In this document: piece after piece, positions 51,501-61,890 of the stretch
Position numbering within the stretch: position 1 is the first letter of the stretch
How the letters are laid out: every line of letters begins with the position of its first letter
From: Hyalella azteca
Taxonomy: Eukaryota; Arthropoda; Malacostraca; Amphipoda; Hyalellidae
Length of the DNA stretch: 64,000 nt
Direction: 5' to 3'
NCBI RefSeq assembly: GCF_000764305.2
Contig: NW_025941804.1
Location: forward strand, 1 to 64,000
Translations under genes and position numbers: made by a program
The notes under the pieces: generated by a model
What the model was told of the DNA's origin: nothing
The model's input: only the letters and a program-made list of their open reading frames with translations
The model's database searches: none

Positions 51501-54500
51501 TTCCATTAACTATCAAGTTTTTAACTAGAATCGGATTCTTAAAACGCAATGGACATTCAATGCGATTATCAGACTTCCTCAATGAATTGTGTTGGCATTC
51601 ATCCATGTTGATGTTGTTTATGTGGGACACATTCAAAGATTTTATGAAATTCCGGCCAGTGAATGACATTTTTCCCGTCATAACCTGGGTACGGGACTTG
51701 GATACGAACGAGTCCATGTATTTGATGAAATTGGTGGGTTCATTTCCAGTATTATAAATTTGCAGGTCTCTTGATAACGTTCTCGCATCTCCTTTAACAA
51801 TTAAGTTTTTAATTGTAAGTGGATCTGAAATGTTCCTGAATTCCACATCACGCCAATTTCTAAAAGATTTCAGTCGATTCAGATCGCAACCTTCTATCTC
51901 ACGGGTGGGAGATACCATGTCTATGACTATGATATGGTTTGTGAACTGTACAGTCTTGATGGTACTAGTAGTTTGGTCAACTAGTACCAGACTATCCATG
52001 TTCATCTGGTTAATAATAGGCGCTATGACTGATCTGGCTTCAATTTCGGAAAAGGTGTAATCTCCCACTATGCTCTGGTTGGATGTGGTAGAAAAAATGT
52101 TCTGAAATGTGTCATCCACATTGCGGCCGTTGAAAGTTTTCATATTTGCATAATCCAAAACGTAGACCGAGTTCAAAAATTGTTTGTTTCCACGGATGCT
52201 TCCATTGAAATTTTTCGTTACTACATCGGTAGTCAGAGAGGAAAAAATTTCGTCGTTAAGGAAGATAACAGAAGTGTTGCCCATCAACTCAAGGTTTTTT
52301 TCGATTGTTATCCGTCCAGTTATCCGTTGAGGAGAAGTAGAAACTTTTTTCAAGGTTTTCTTATCCAATTCTTGTACATTTATTCCGTCCACTTTGCCTC
52401 TAGCTCTTAAATGACGAACTTGAGAAGGATTCAATATCAGAAGTTCACCTTTTATAACGTTATCCTCGTCGACTTTTACCATATCATTAATTTCCGCATC
52501 AAAGTCCAAATCATTGAGTTTCTGCACTTGGATATCTTCGGAAGCTAGCAAAATTTCACTTGAAACGGGCCCGGCGAAATAGTAATGACCAGTCACTGAA
52601 TTTGGGGTATCCAGTCTAACCAGGTCATCGAGAGACACATTGTTGATTTGAGCGGAGGTCAGTAAAAACTGATCAGTATCAAGCCCACCTGAAAAATTTT
52701 GTTCCCCGGAAATTACTTGATCAAAATCCAGTGAAATGACAGACTCTTTCAAGTCCTTAAGATTAACGCCATTGATTATGGGATCCGAGTTAAACGAGAT
52801 ATCACCTTGAATGCGTAGTAAACTTTGAAAATTGAAACGACTTTCAATTGTTTGATCCAGGCCTTGCAAGAGATATTGATGCACTGGAAGACCATTGAAC
52901 TTTTCTGTGGTAGCTGATCCATTTATGGATAATCTACCAACGGATACACTCACTGGTATCCTTTGCTCTAAGTTTTTCCTCCAAAATTCGGAACGCAACA
53001 GATCCACTTCCACGCCGTTTAGAGTGGTTGCGGAGATCGAACAGTTAAGCTCTAAAGGTTCGTCGTAGCTGAAGGGCTGCTTTATCAGAATCTGTCCAGT
53101 ATTTCCGAGAAGTGTGCTCAACTGAGATGGATTTACTCGATTAATTCTACTCCTACCATCCATGGTGACACCTTCTGCACTATTTACCGTCAAATCTTGC
53201 AAGAATCTCATTCTACCATTCAGGGTCTGATCGACAGAATTGAGAACAGCTTCGCGGTCTAAGTCGATTCCGTTTACGTCATCGGAGTACAAGTTCCCAG
53301 CGACACTTGCTTCTGATATAATAACCTTGGCACGAATGTCTTGTAGAGAGGAACTATCGATAACTTCAGACCATTTGATGTTGTTGATCGTGGAGACGTT
53401 CAAGTCACCATTAACAAGGAGGTCACTATTGAAAATAACAGGCGATTCTATGGTTTGTGGCCAACCTTGCAGGTTCACAACATTATTTTCGAAATTAGTC
53501 AGATCTAAGCCATTAACAGATGCACTAGAAATGGTGTCGGCAACAATCAAATTACCATTAATTACTACCTTCCCTGATATCACTTGAGTATCAGATACAT
53601 CAGTTCTGAGAAGAGATTTAATCCAGTTTTCGAAGTTATGTCCATTGACGGCGGTTACATTCAACTTGTCCAAATAAAGATCGTTTTGAAATAACTTAGT
53701 CCCGGAAAAATCGACGTCTGAGGTTAGCTGATTGACGAATTCAGTTGTTGGAACGGAGTTAATTGCAAGTGAACTCTGCACTGAAGAAATTGGCTCAACA
53801 TTTCCTCTAGAAAATGCGTTTCTGATTACATGCTTGCCAGTTACTACTTGATTAGAGGCTGAAACTCTGAGGAAATCGTCAGTTTGCATCCCGTTGATGT
53901 TACCTTTATGATTAAGTGTTTCATTATTATCAGATCGTAACTTTATTTCGTCGACATCCAACGATACAAGCTCTAGAGGTGTAGAAATAGTTTGATTCAT
54001 CATTTTACGGAGGTACAGTGTATCATAATTTTCAATGGGTTTGCCGTTGAATTCAAATGGTTTCGGTTCTTCTTCGAAGCGGATATCTTCAGTGACTATC
54101 GAGTTTAGGGAAACCTTTGCATTGATAACTTGATCACCATTTTTGTAGAGGAGATTATTTGCAACCGTTTGCAGTTTGGTAGCTTCATCACGTACGACAT
54201 TAATCCTCCTATCCAGAGAGTCGTATGCATTATTACCATCTTTTGCTCCAGAAAACAAATTCAAGTTCAAATTTTGGACAATCAAAATATTTTCTACATC
54301 AAATGAGTCTCTAAACTTGATTGGACCTGCCCAAATTTGGTCTCTGTCGCTCGACATAATGACATCAGAGGCGAGGATACGAGAGAGTTCATCAATTATT
54401 GGTTCTTGGGTGTTCATCATATCTTCGAGAGCAGTCATGGCTTCAAGTAGTTCGTCGTGATCATTTTCGGAACTTTTCGTAGGCAGCAAGCTGGCTTCCA

Positions 54501-57500
54501 AAATACCGAACTTCAATGCAGATTTACCGTTATTAACACATTGGTAGGCCATAATGGATGTATTTTCATGCAAGTCATTCGTAAAAAGAAGCACTCCTTC
54601 AACGCGTGGTTCTGATGTGAACGAAGTCTCGCGAGGTATCAACTTCGACAACCCTCCGTCTTCCAATTCTGGTCGACATTCCGTTCTGTATCTATGGTTC
54701 ACATTCAAATTTCCGGCTCGATTATCCACATAGAAGAGAATTTCAGAGCCATTACTGACGGCTAAAACGTTCTCGCTTCCAAATGCGGCGAATGAGGAAG
54801 ATTTTCCATATAAATTGGGGTGGAAATCACGCCATTCCAGTAGCTGGTCGTTATCGAACCAGTAAATCTTGGCAGGCTGTTGATCTTGGAGCAGAAGTAA
54901 GAAATGTTTTTTAGTGAAACTATTATAGAAATGATCCACATCCGTGACTTGCGTTGTCGCAAGTTTTTGTATTAGATGTAACGTTGACGTTAGAGGGTCA
55001 AAAACGTACACCGGAGATTCCACCTGAAATTTTAGAGTACAAAATTATTTTTATTGGATTTAAACCAATATTATTATTTTCTGAAAATTAAATTTACATC
55101 GCCAGCCCATTGGGATAGATATTGACATGTAGCAAAATCTCTAATGCGTATTAATATACCGTTTGAGAAATAATTGCTCTATTCGACTACAAGTAATTCA
55201 AAAGCCATTTGATATCCACAACTATGCAGTACTCACCCCCTGGTCCATGCCCACAACTATGTACTACTCATTGTCCTGGTTGAAGCCAGTTATGCTGGTT
55301 GCGTAGCGAGTGTCCAGCATTTCATGGTTAAGGCGGTCGAATAAACCGTCCTTATAAACGTACAACCTGTTGGTGGTTGCATTGTAAGTTATATTTAAAC
55401 GAGTTAGAAATATATATTTAATTTCACAAATTGAAATTCGCTCTCACCAATAAATATTCTAATTTTTAGTTATATTTTAATATGGGTTAGAAATAACTAT
55501 TCAATTCCGTCTTATAATTCGCTTTTACCAACAGATATTCTTTATTATAGAAGCATTTGGGAATATATTGTAAGAAAATTTTACTATTAATCTCAAAAAG
55601 ATAACTGTTTAGTCCTCTAGATAAATGAAAAGAGAAGATAACCGCGTAATTACTGAACTGAAAAGCAGAAGATAATTGCGTAATTAGTAAGATAAGTAAA
55701 TAAGGAGATAACCGTTTCATCAAGTAGATAACTAACTACTTAATTTACTATATCCTTTATTGGAATTGACGATTTCAGATTCATTCTGTTACCACTTTCT
55801 GTGCATGGCTGGAAAGCACATATTATGAAATCGTTCAATTATCCGCTGAAATTGAATTAGAAGTTAATTAAATTAATTAACCTCATTCGTTATTGTTAAT
55901 ATGAATGAATAATAATTATACTAGGTTAAATATTCACTCACTTGTCCTCAAGTACGAAGTACACACGACCGGCCACGGTGAAGAAATGCATCAGCGGCCT
56001 CCCTGATGATATGTCAACCCTGGAATTTATGAATGATATTAAAGATACATAAAATGATCATGTTGGATGAATGATACGTCATACACGAAGCTTATGAATG
56101 ATACATCATACATGAATTTTTTGAATGATACTAAAAATACATAATATGACCAAGTAGTACGAATGATATTAAAAATACATAATGTGACCAAGTAGTATGA
56201 ATGATACATCATACATAAAGTGTATGAATGATCCTAAAAATATACAATATGACCTAGTAGGATGAATGATACGGAATACACGAAGTTTATGAATGATACT
56301 AAAAATACATGATATGACCAAGTGGTGTGAATGATACGTCATACATAAAGATTATGAATGATACTGAATACATAATAAGACCAAGAAGTAAGAATGATAC
56401 GTCATACATGCAGTTTATGAATGATATTAAAAATTCATAGCATGACCAAGTAGTATGAATGATACGTCATACATGAAGTTTATGAATGATACTACAAATA
56501 AATAATATCATCAAGTAATAAGAATGATACGTCATACATGAAGTTATGAATGATACTACAATTACATATTATGACCAAGCAGTATTAATGATACGTCATA
56601 CATGAAGTTTATGAATGATATTAAAAATGCATAGTATGACCAAGTAGTAAGAATGAGATGCTACCTTAATCATGAATTTTATGAATAATACTACAAATAC
56701 ACATTATGATCAAGTAGTATGAATTCATCAACACGTAGTTAATTAAAATTGTGCAAATTTTAAATTCAAAATTTAATTTCAAATTTAATTTTTATTTTAT
56801 GATATATCCGATCGGTAATTCTAAGTTTATATTTAAATAAATAGCTTGACCCGTGACCAGACCAATATTTATATTTAAAAGAAATGTTGGACCCATGACC
56901 TAACCAATTTTTAATGTTCAAGTTCCTCATGTCGGCGAGGTTGAGGGCGTCAAGCTGGACACGGTAGCCCCCCGGGGCGGGTGAAGCGGTGCTGTAGAAT
57001 AGCACACTACCCACCACGAGCCCAGTCTGATAAGTGATAATAATATTGAAATATGTTTAGAATATCAAATATAGTTTATATAGTCATTGGATTCTGAAAT
57101 TATATCAATTATATTGCAATATTTTTATTTTATGAATTTTATTATAATATTATATTTCAATTACATTTCGATTTAATATGGTTAAGATAGCGACCATGAT
57201 ACTGAATGCATATGATGCGTGCATTCAAGATCTAAATTCTTACAAAAGCTCCGTAAACAAAATTTTGGCTTGCCCACGCAGAATGTATAGCAATATTTCA
57301 ATATTAAGCGCTCAGTAAATAAATAAAAATATCAAAAAAGCTCAAATTAAAAAAAATATTCCACTTGTCAAATTAAAAGCAAGTCGGGTCTGAAAAGTTG
57401 AAATTGTATTTTTTGTTCGTTACTAATAAAAAATGAATTTCTCAGCAAAAAATCTCAAAACTTCATGGCAAAAGTTATCTTGGAGCAGTGGCACTTCATG

Positions 57501-60500
57501 TTCTCAGAATTTAAATTTTATGAATTTGTTACTCATTATTATACAATAAGGGGTACCGAATTCATTGTTATGAATTTGTCGCTCAAAAGATAGGAAGAAT
57601 AACCTAAATAATAAAATTTAAAAAGAAATTACAATTAGAGTTGGGATCGAAAATATAAACAGGAATAGCCTTAAATGAACATTTCAAAAATGTTACTCTA
57701 AAAAACGATGACCAACGTTTATACTTGAAATGCACCTGAATAATAAATTAATATTAATAAAAATAAAAACGTTCGCAATAAAATAAATATGATAAAAAAC
57801 CTTTGAATAAACCCGCATATTACAGTAATGACTATGCAAGCCCCATGAACAAGTTGGAGACGACATTTTTTGGGAAGATTTTTTTTTCAGACCATTTGAT
57901 CACATGTTGGGAACTTCGCAGAAACACTGTATTGATCACAGGGAATTGCGTAGCCTTGAGTTCTGTGGCAATTGTAATTGTGATGGAATTTGATCTTACT
58001 GGACCAGGCCTTTTTGTAGTACTCAAATATATTCATTTTAGTCTACCACCTATACACGTAATGAAAAATTATTGCAGAAAAATTTGGCTTTTTACAGAAA
58101 TTAATAGTGGATGAACATATGTACGTATTTTAGCTATACTTTTTCGATCTTGTTTTTTAGCGATTTATCAATAAATGAACCTGTTTTACTAATTGTCCAT
58201 AAATGCACCTATTTTATGAATTTGTTAATAAATGCACCTATTTTACCAATTTATCAATATATGCACCTATTTTACCAATATGTCAATAAATGCTCCTATT
58301 TTACCAATTCATCAATAAATGCACCTATTTTACCAATTTGTCAATAAATCCACTTAGTATACCAATTTGTCAATAAATGCACCTATTACATTATTCTTCA
58401 TGAAAATATTGATCAGGAATATTACGTAAACAGTTGCCGTACTAGCAGGAAAATGGATAAACTTTTGTTGGTTACTAATTTCAGCAGTTACTAGATAAAC
58501 TTTTGTTGGTTACTAATTTCAGCAGTTACTAGATAAACTTTTGTTGGTTACTAATTTCAGCAGTTACAAGGGCTCGAGGTGAAATTTAATATTAGTTTAA
58601 ATTAATTACATTCACATTTTCATTCGATAATTTGCCAAGTATATTACCTTTACGTACCATATATCTTTACTATCATAAAAAATTATTATTTATAAAAAAT
58701 TACTATTTATATTAAAAAATTAGTATTATTTTTAAAATTATTATTATTATTAAAAATTAGTATTGTTATTATAAAATTAGCATATTTGGTAAAAAATTAC
58801 TATTTATATTAAAAAAGTATTATTATTATTAATTTTATTTTATTTATTTTCCTCACGCTGACGCTGGTGACGTTCGCTGACGCTGGCCGCAGCGACGCTA
58901 GCGACGTCAGCGTCACACTCGCTGCAGTAGCTGACACGTTCAGCCGTGTCAGCCACACGTCAGACCTGTCAGCCATGTCCGTGCAGATGAAAATTAAATA
59001 ACATCCGAAAAACAATTATTGTTTGTAATTAATTAAAATCATTACAGTTTGAAAAATAACCTACGAAAAACAACTATGAGTTTATAAATAATTGAAATCA
59101 TTACCGTTTAAAAAAGAATTGTAAAATTAAGTTAGAACGGTGGCATATTTATATACTTGAAAATTTGATTAACGGAACTTCAATAGAATTAATCAGGTAA
59201 AAATAATGAAATAAAAACAAAATGAATCGTTTAACAAAACTTCCAAATAATTTCCAACAATAAATTAAAAAAAGGGAAAGTGATTAGGTTTGAAAATTGT
59301 CCAATCAACCACAACACGAGAAAACTTGTGAAATATTCACTTGCAAAATGAACGAAAATATTAAAACATACTTTCGTTGTGTAATTAACTCTTTAAAATT
59401 AGAATTCATTATCAAGGTTTTTTTGTTAAAGTTGAATTAGCAAAATTAAGAAATACATTAGAATACATATCAAGGTTTGTGTTAAAGTTGAATTTACATT
59501 TTCTACTTTCACTCACGTGGGAGTTGCAATTATAGCAAGAGCTTCATTAGCGTGACGCACGCGCTGAAATACGCTGACATCATCCAGCTGACTGTGCTGG
59601 ACCACGCTGTCATCCAGAATGAGCTGGACGCTGGATGCAGCGCTGGATTTGATAGAGACTGAGAGCCCTTCCGGACCTCAAAGAATTGAAAAAGTAATAC
59701 CGTTAAAAAAGTCATTTAAAAGTAGATTGCTCAAGTCATTTTTACTTTATATTTTATATATAAAATCATACAAATACTGAAAAAGACTGGCGCATAAAAA
59801 TACCATATTTTAGGAAATATAGTTGTGAGTAATAAATTAAAAGAATTAGTTAAGCAAATATCGTATTCAATTTTATATTGATTTATCATGAACATTGGAG
59901 TTCAAGATAACTAATGTTAATATATATTTAGAAGAAGTGACCACCAGTGGAATAAAATATTCGCAATAGATATGAAAAAATATGTAAATTTGTTAATCTT
60001 GAATCGATAATATTTTCATTCATATATCTACATAAAACACTGAATATTTGTATTCAAAATTGAATATCGTATCCACTTTAAAAAAGAGGTAATCTTTTTT
60101 CAAATTGAATTTTGTATCCATGTTAAGAAAAAGTAATTTTTTTCAAAATTGAATTTCGTATTCACGTTATGAAAAAAGGTTATATTTTTTCAAATTTGAA
60201 TTTCGTTTCCACTTCAAGAAATAGGTAGGCACTTTTTTTATTGAATTTTGAATGATTTTGAATTACCTTTTTCTTAACGTGGATATCCACGTTAAGAAAT
60301 AGGTAATCTTTTTGCTGATTAACCACCTACCAGATTTAAACGTTGATAAATCATGCACTAGAGATTTAGAGATTAGATTTGCTGCCGAACTCTGCAGCTT
60401 GCGACGTATATCCACAACGTCGGCGACCGTGCGATTTATCTGCGGATTTGATTGGTCGGTGGCGAGGCTCTCCCCGTCCTGTGATTGGTCGCATTTGTGA

Positions 60501-61369
60501 TAAATAATTTTAATCACACTGTTTAGTTTTCATTATAAATGGAATTAAAATTGTTTCCATGATTGAACATAATTATAAAGATAATTCGTAGGGAGGTTTT
60601 TAGTGATAGATAATTTGACTCACACATAAGTTTTCATTATAAAATGGAATTAAAATTTGTCTCTATCATTGAACACTATTACAAAATGTTCGTATAACTG
60701 ATATACATTTCACTCACTGGTCTTTAATCAAATTTGCATTAAATATTCATGTGCAAAGGAAAGCTATGCTTACGAATATAAATATACCATATCTATACAA
60801 TTTTATTGCTTGTATATACCTATATACCATAAACATAAGTCTATATTTACGTAGAATAGATATGGATATAAGTGCAATATAATAACACGAAACTTAAGTA
60901 CTTATATTATCAGTCTGCTTATATCGCAAGTTCATAAGGAATTTAAAAGAAGATAAAAAAATTCACCATATCGATATTGAACAAATTCACTATATCGAAA
61001 CAATCTAAAAATGAAAACAATGATTTAATAATTCAAAATTCTATGTCAGATATTAAAACCTAAAAAGACCTAGAACATAAAACGATTTAAGGTTGTTTCG
61101 TGTTAAAGGTCTTATTAGGTTTTAAGGTCCATCTTAGAATTTTGATTTATGAAATGATTGTTCTAATTTTAATATTTTCGAACTGATGATGGAGCTGGAC
61201 TCCAAAACGTTTTAAATATCGATATGGTGAATTTGCTTGGCGTTTTATTTGCTTTTAAATTTCTTCAGGAAAATTAATACATACGAAATTGACTGATACT
61301 TACAGGCATTGGTATTCCTGCCACCGTAGCAGCGAGGAAACTTAACAGGAATACAGGAATCGTTCCCAT
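39587..61369 (-). CDS. Large secreted EAR-propeller and beta-repeat protein, 19 exons
   Basis: Function not assigned. Exons in order: 61369-61304, 60478-60331, 59676-59517, 58965-58857, 57026-56893, 56019-55942, 55366-55237, 55023-51238, 50821-50707, 49855-49635, 49027-48838, 48451-48300, 47467-47367, 46856-46543, 45706-45597, 44713-44636, 42683-42540, 41556-41392, 40945-39587. All phases match; about 2,519 codons. The N-terminus MGTIPVFLLSFLAATVAG is a signal peptide. Residues about 160-460 and 1710-2110 look like EAR/EPTP repeats (e.g. VYVFDPLTSTLHLIQKL, FITDGPAGTYYLILSVNH), which form beta-propellers in LGI1 and TSPEAR. Residues about 530-1650 hold repeated NG..L..L......Q.I.G...F units, perhaps a beta-solenoid. 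Near the C-terminus is a PASG-rich tract. Many N-glycosylation sequons suggest secretion. Codon 266 (55264-55266) is an in-frame TAG. The 3' end of exon 5 is uncertain because the junction is duplicated. A relation to insect eggshell proteins (Nasrat, Polehole, Closca) is a guess. Confidence 0.85.
40003..40325 (-). repeat. Coding minisatellite for Pro-Ala-Ser-Gly tract
   Basis: About twenty 15-18 bp units (CCAGAAGCCGGAGGAGAA on the + strand) lie inside the last exon and encode SGSPPASGSLPASGFPPASG-type sequence, about residues 2275-2382. Units are multiples of three, so the reading frame is kept. The same repeat creates artificial open frames on the other strand. Confidence 0.9.
41570..42180 (-). 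repeat. Array of GGTGGTATTAACGCAAAAATAT in intron 17
   Basis: About 25 units of 20-22 bp lie between exons 17 and 18 of the large gene, ending next to the exon 18 acceptor. On the - strand units read TTTTTGCGTTAATACCACCA; the bases just before the acceptor (AGCAATTCGTTTGTTCAG) resemble the proximal units. Confidence 0.85.
43820..44650 (-). repeat. About 120-bp array copying the exon 16 donor
   Basis: Units contain TAATTAATTTTACAAAATAA and GCAAATTAACGAGCTCACCG. The real exon 16 end on the - strand is AGCAGCACG|gtgagctcgtta. A near-exact copy of the donor lies at about 44480-44500, a diverged one at about 44170-44195, and further units carry decayed versions (AACGTCCTTACATAAG). Confidence 0.8.
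45225..45802 (-). repeat. Arrays flanking exon 15, both sides
   Basis: Downstream in the transcript (45225-45596) are about nine units of 40-45 bp with GATAACCTGATAGGTAATCA, starting next to the donor. Upstream, at about 45778-45802, a copy of the acceptor and exon start (ATTTCACTGTTAGATTCTGT on the + strand) duplicates the real junction at 45687-45711. Confidence 0.75.
46619..46735 (-). repeat. Coding minisatellite for acidic DELNGNE repeats
   Basis: Five to six 21-bp units (GGAAATGATGATGAATTGAAT and variants, here at most a few changes each) in exon 14 encode NGNEDELNGNE-type sequence, about residues 1837-1876, followed by degenerate LNAIEDKLN and LNTDEDKLN copies. The length is a multiple of three, so the frame is kept. 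Confidence 0.88.
46960..47366 (-). repeat. 17-bp TTTTACCCCAAAACTCC array at the exon 13 donor
   Basis: On the - strand exon 13 is followed by gtaccgttaccccaaaaatc, and units of TTTTACCCCAAAACTCCC begin within 20 bp. About 20 units, 17-18 bp each. The frame stays open for long stretches (FTPKLP repeats), which is an artefact. Confidence 0.85.
47530..48200 (-). repeat. 18-bp GATTAGAAGTTTCAACAT array in intron 12
   Basis: About 35 units of 18 bp (AACATGATTAGAAGTTTC on the + strand) with higher-order duplication: a block including GTTTATACGTGATTAAAAGT recurs three to four times. It produces a 268-codon open frame on the + strand that is not a gene. Confidence 0.9.
49040..49315 (-). repeat. 16-18 bp CAGAGGTGAAACTGCC array before exon 11
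   Basis: About 15 units of GAGGTGAAACTGCCCA lie 20 bp upstream (in transcript sense) of the exon 11 acceptor. On the - strand they read GGCAGTTTCACCTCTG; exon 11 itself contains GTCAGTTTCATGTCAGGACA, a possible distant parent. Confidence 0.85.
49396..49650 (-). repeat. 19-bp donor array after exon 10
   Basis: About 13 units of CTTACGACCCTATCCTGTA. On the - strand exon 10 ends GAGGATAGTGTC|gtaagtaca and the repeats read GGATAGGGTCGTAAGTACA, so each unit restores the exon edge and a strong GTAAGT donor. Confidence 0.93.
49856..50435 (-). repeat. 21-25 bp array before exon 10, with one unresolved base
   Basis: Units of GGTCGATCAAGTGGGGCACG change into GCGGTCTATCAAGTGGTTCA away from exon 10. 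An N at 50347 sits inside the array, followed by shortened units, so the assembled length may be wrong here. Confidence 0.85.
51238..55023 (-). other. Giant 3,786-bp internal exon 8 with about 16 NG...Q.I.G...F repeats
   Basis: This single exon encodes residues 276-1537. The first 180 or so residues continue the EAR-like propeller (VYVFDPLTSTLHL, FLLLLQDQQPAKIYWFDNDQ, VLAVSNGSEILFYVDN). The rest is a series of about 60-70 residue units: a VNG or ING turn, a short Leu-containing helix-like part, then DQ-x-I-x-G-x3-F and a run of alternating hydrophobic residues (LTVNGDLNV type). Examples are INGVNLKDLK with DQVISGEQNF, and VNGIDLDREA with DQTLNGRMRF. The exon starts after an AG at 55024-55025; its GTG codon is Val inside the protein, not a start. 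It ends at ACC|gtgagtga. Confidence 0.9.
56021..56730 (-). repeat. Array copying the exon 6 acceptor region
   Basis: About ten units of 60-70 bp with GAATGATACGTCATACATGA and AGTTTATGAATGATACTAAA. On the - strand the real acceptor reads TATCATTCATAAATTCCAG, and the units contain TATCATTCATAAACTTCATG, so the array looks derived from the acceptor side of the intron. Confidence 0.8.
56800..56925 (-). repeat. Duplicated end of exon 5
   Basis: On the - strand AATTGGTTAGGTCATGGGTC is followed 50 bp later by ATATTGGTCTGGTCACGGGT. Both can end in G|GT, so the exon 5 boundary cannot be fixed by sequence. 56893 was chosen because it preserves phase with exon 6; other in-phase sites exist. Confidence 0.65.
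58160..58570. repeat. Two small arrays in intron 4 of the large gene
   Basis: About 58160-58390 has seven units of 29-30 bp (AATTTGTCAATAAATGCACC), and about 58445-58570 has three units of 38 bp (GATAAACTTTTGTTGGTTAC). Neither touches an exon edge. Confidence 0.85.
60030..60330 (-). repeat. About 60-bp array next to exon 2, with a 46-bp palindrome
   Basis: Units containing TTGAATTTCGTATCCAC and AAGAAATAGGTAATCTTTTT adjoin the exon 2 donor. At 60262-60307 two units meet head to head and form a 46-bp palindrome with one mismatch pair, whose core is CTTAACGTGGATATCCACGT. Confidence 0.85.
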
Positions 61370-61637
61370 TATTGACAAGGAATTAATAAGGAATTAACAT
61401 GGAATTAATAAGGAATTAACATGGAATTAAAGCAAGAAAAATTTCTTTGAAATTCCTCACGACGTGGTAAACATCCTAGCAAACAATTCTGAAGGAGAGG
61501 AATATCACTTTAGTGAAAATTTTAATTGAAAACACCTTTCGCAAAAAGTTAGATACTTTGGCTACACGCAGTTTAGTTAAGGTCAGAAATTACGTCTTTA
61601 TTACCAAAGATACGCTATACTTGAATGTTCCTGTCAG

Positions 61638-61890
61638 TAATCATCGTTAACATAGCAGCCAATCATCGTTAACACAGCAGCCAATCATCGTTAACATAGC
61701 AGCCAATCATCGTTAACAAAATCACCGTAAACACAGCAGCCAATCACCGTAAACACAGCAGCCAATCACTGTAAACACAGCAGCCAATCACTGTAAACAC
61801 AGCAGCCAATCACTGTAAACACAGCAGCCAATCACTGTAAACACAGCAGCCAATTACCATAAACACAGCAGCCAATCACCGTAAACACTC
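61638..61890. repeat. 22-bp CCAAT array upstream of the large gene
   Basis: About eleven units of AGCAGCCAATCACTGTAAACAC. Ten carry CCAAT and about seven carry GTAAACA, a forkhead-type core. The array lies 270-520 bp upstream of the start codon at 61369, so it may fall in the promoter; this is inference from position only. Confidence 0.8.

Noticed and set aside
51220..55023. 1,267-codon ORF taken as an independent gene starting at 55023
   Set aside because: The first codon is GTG preceded by a good acceptor, the frame joins seven upstream exons in phase, and its end overruns a donor at 51237.
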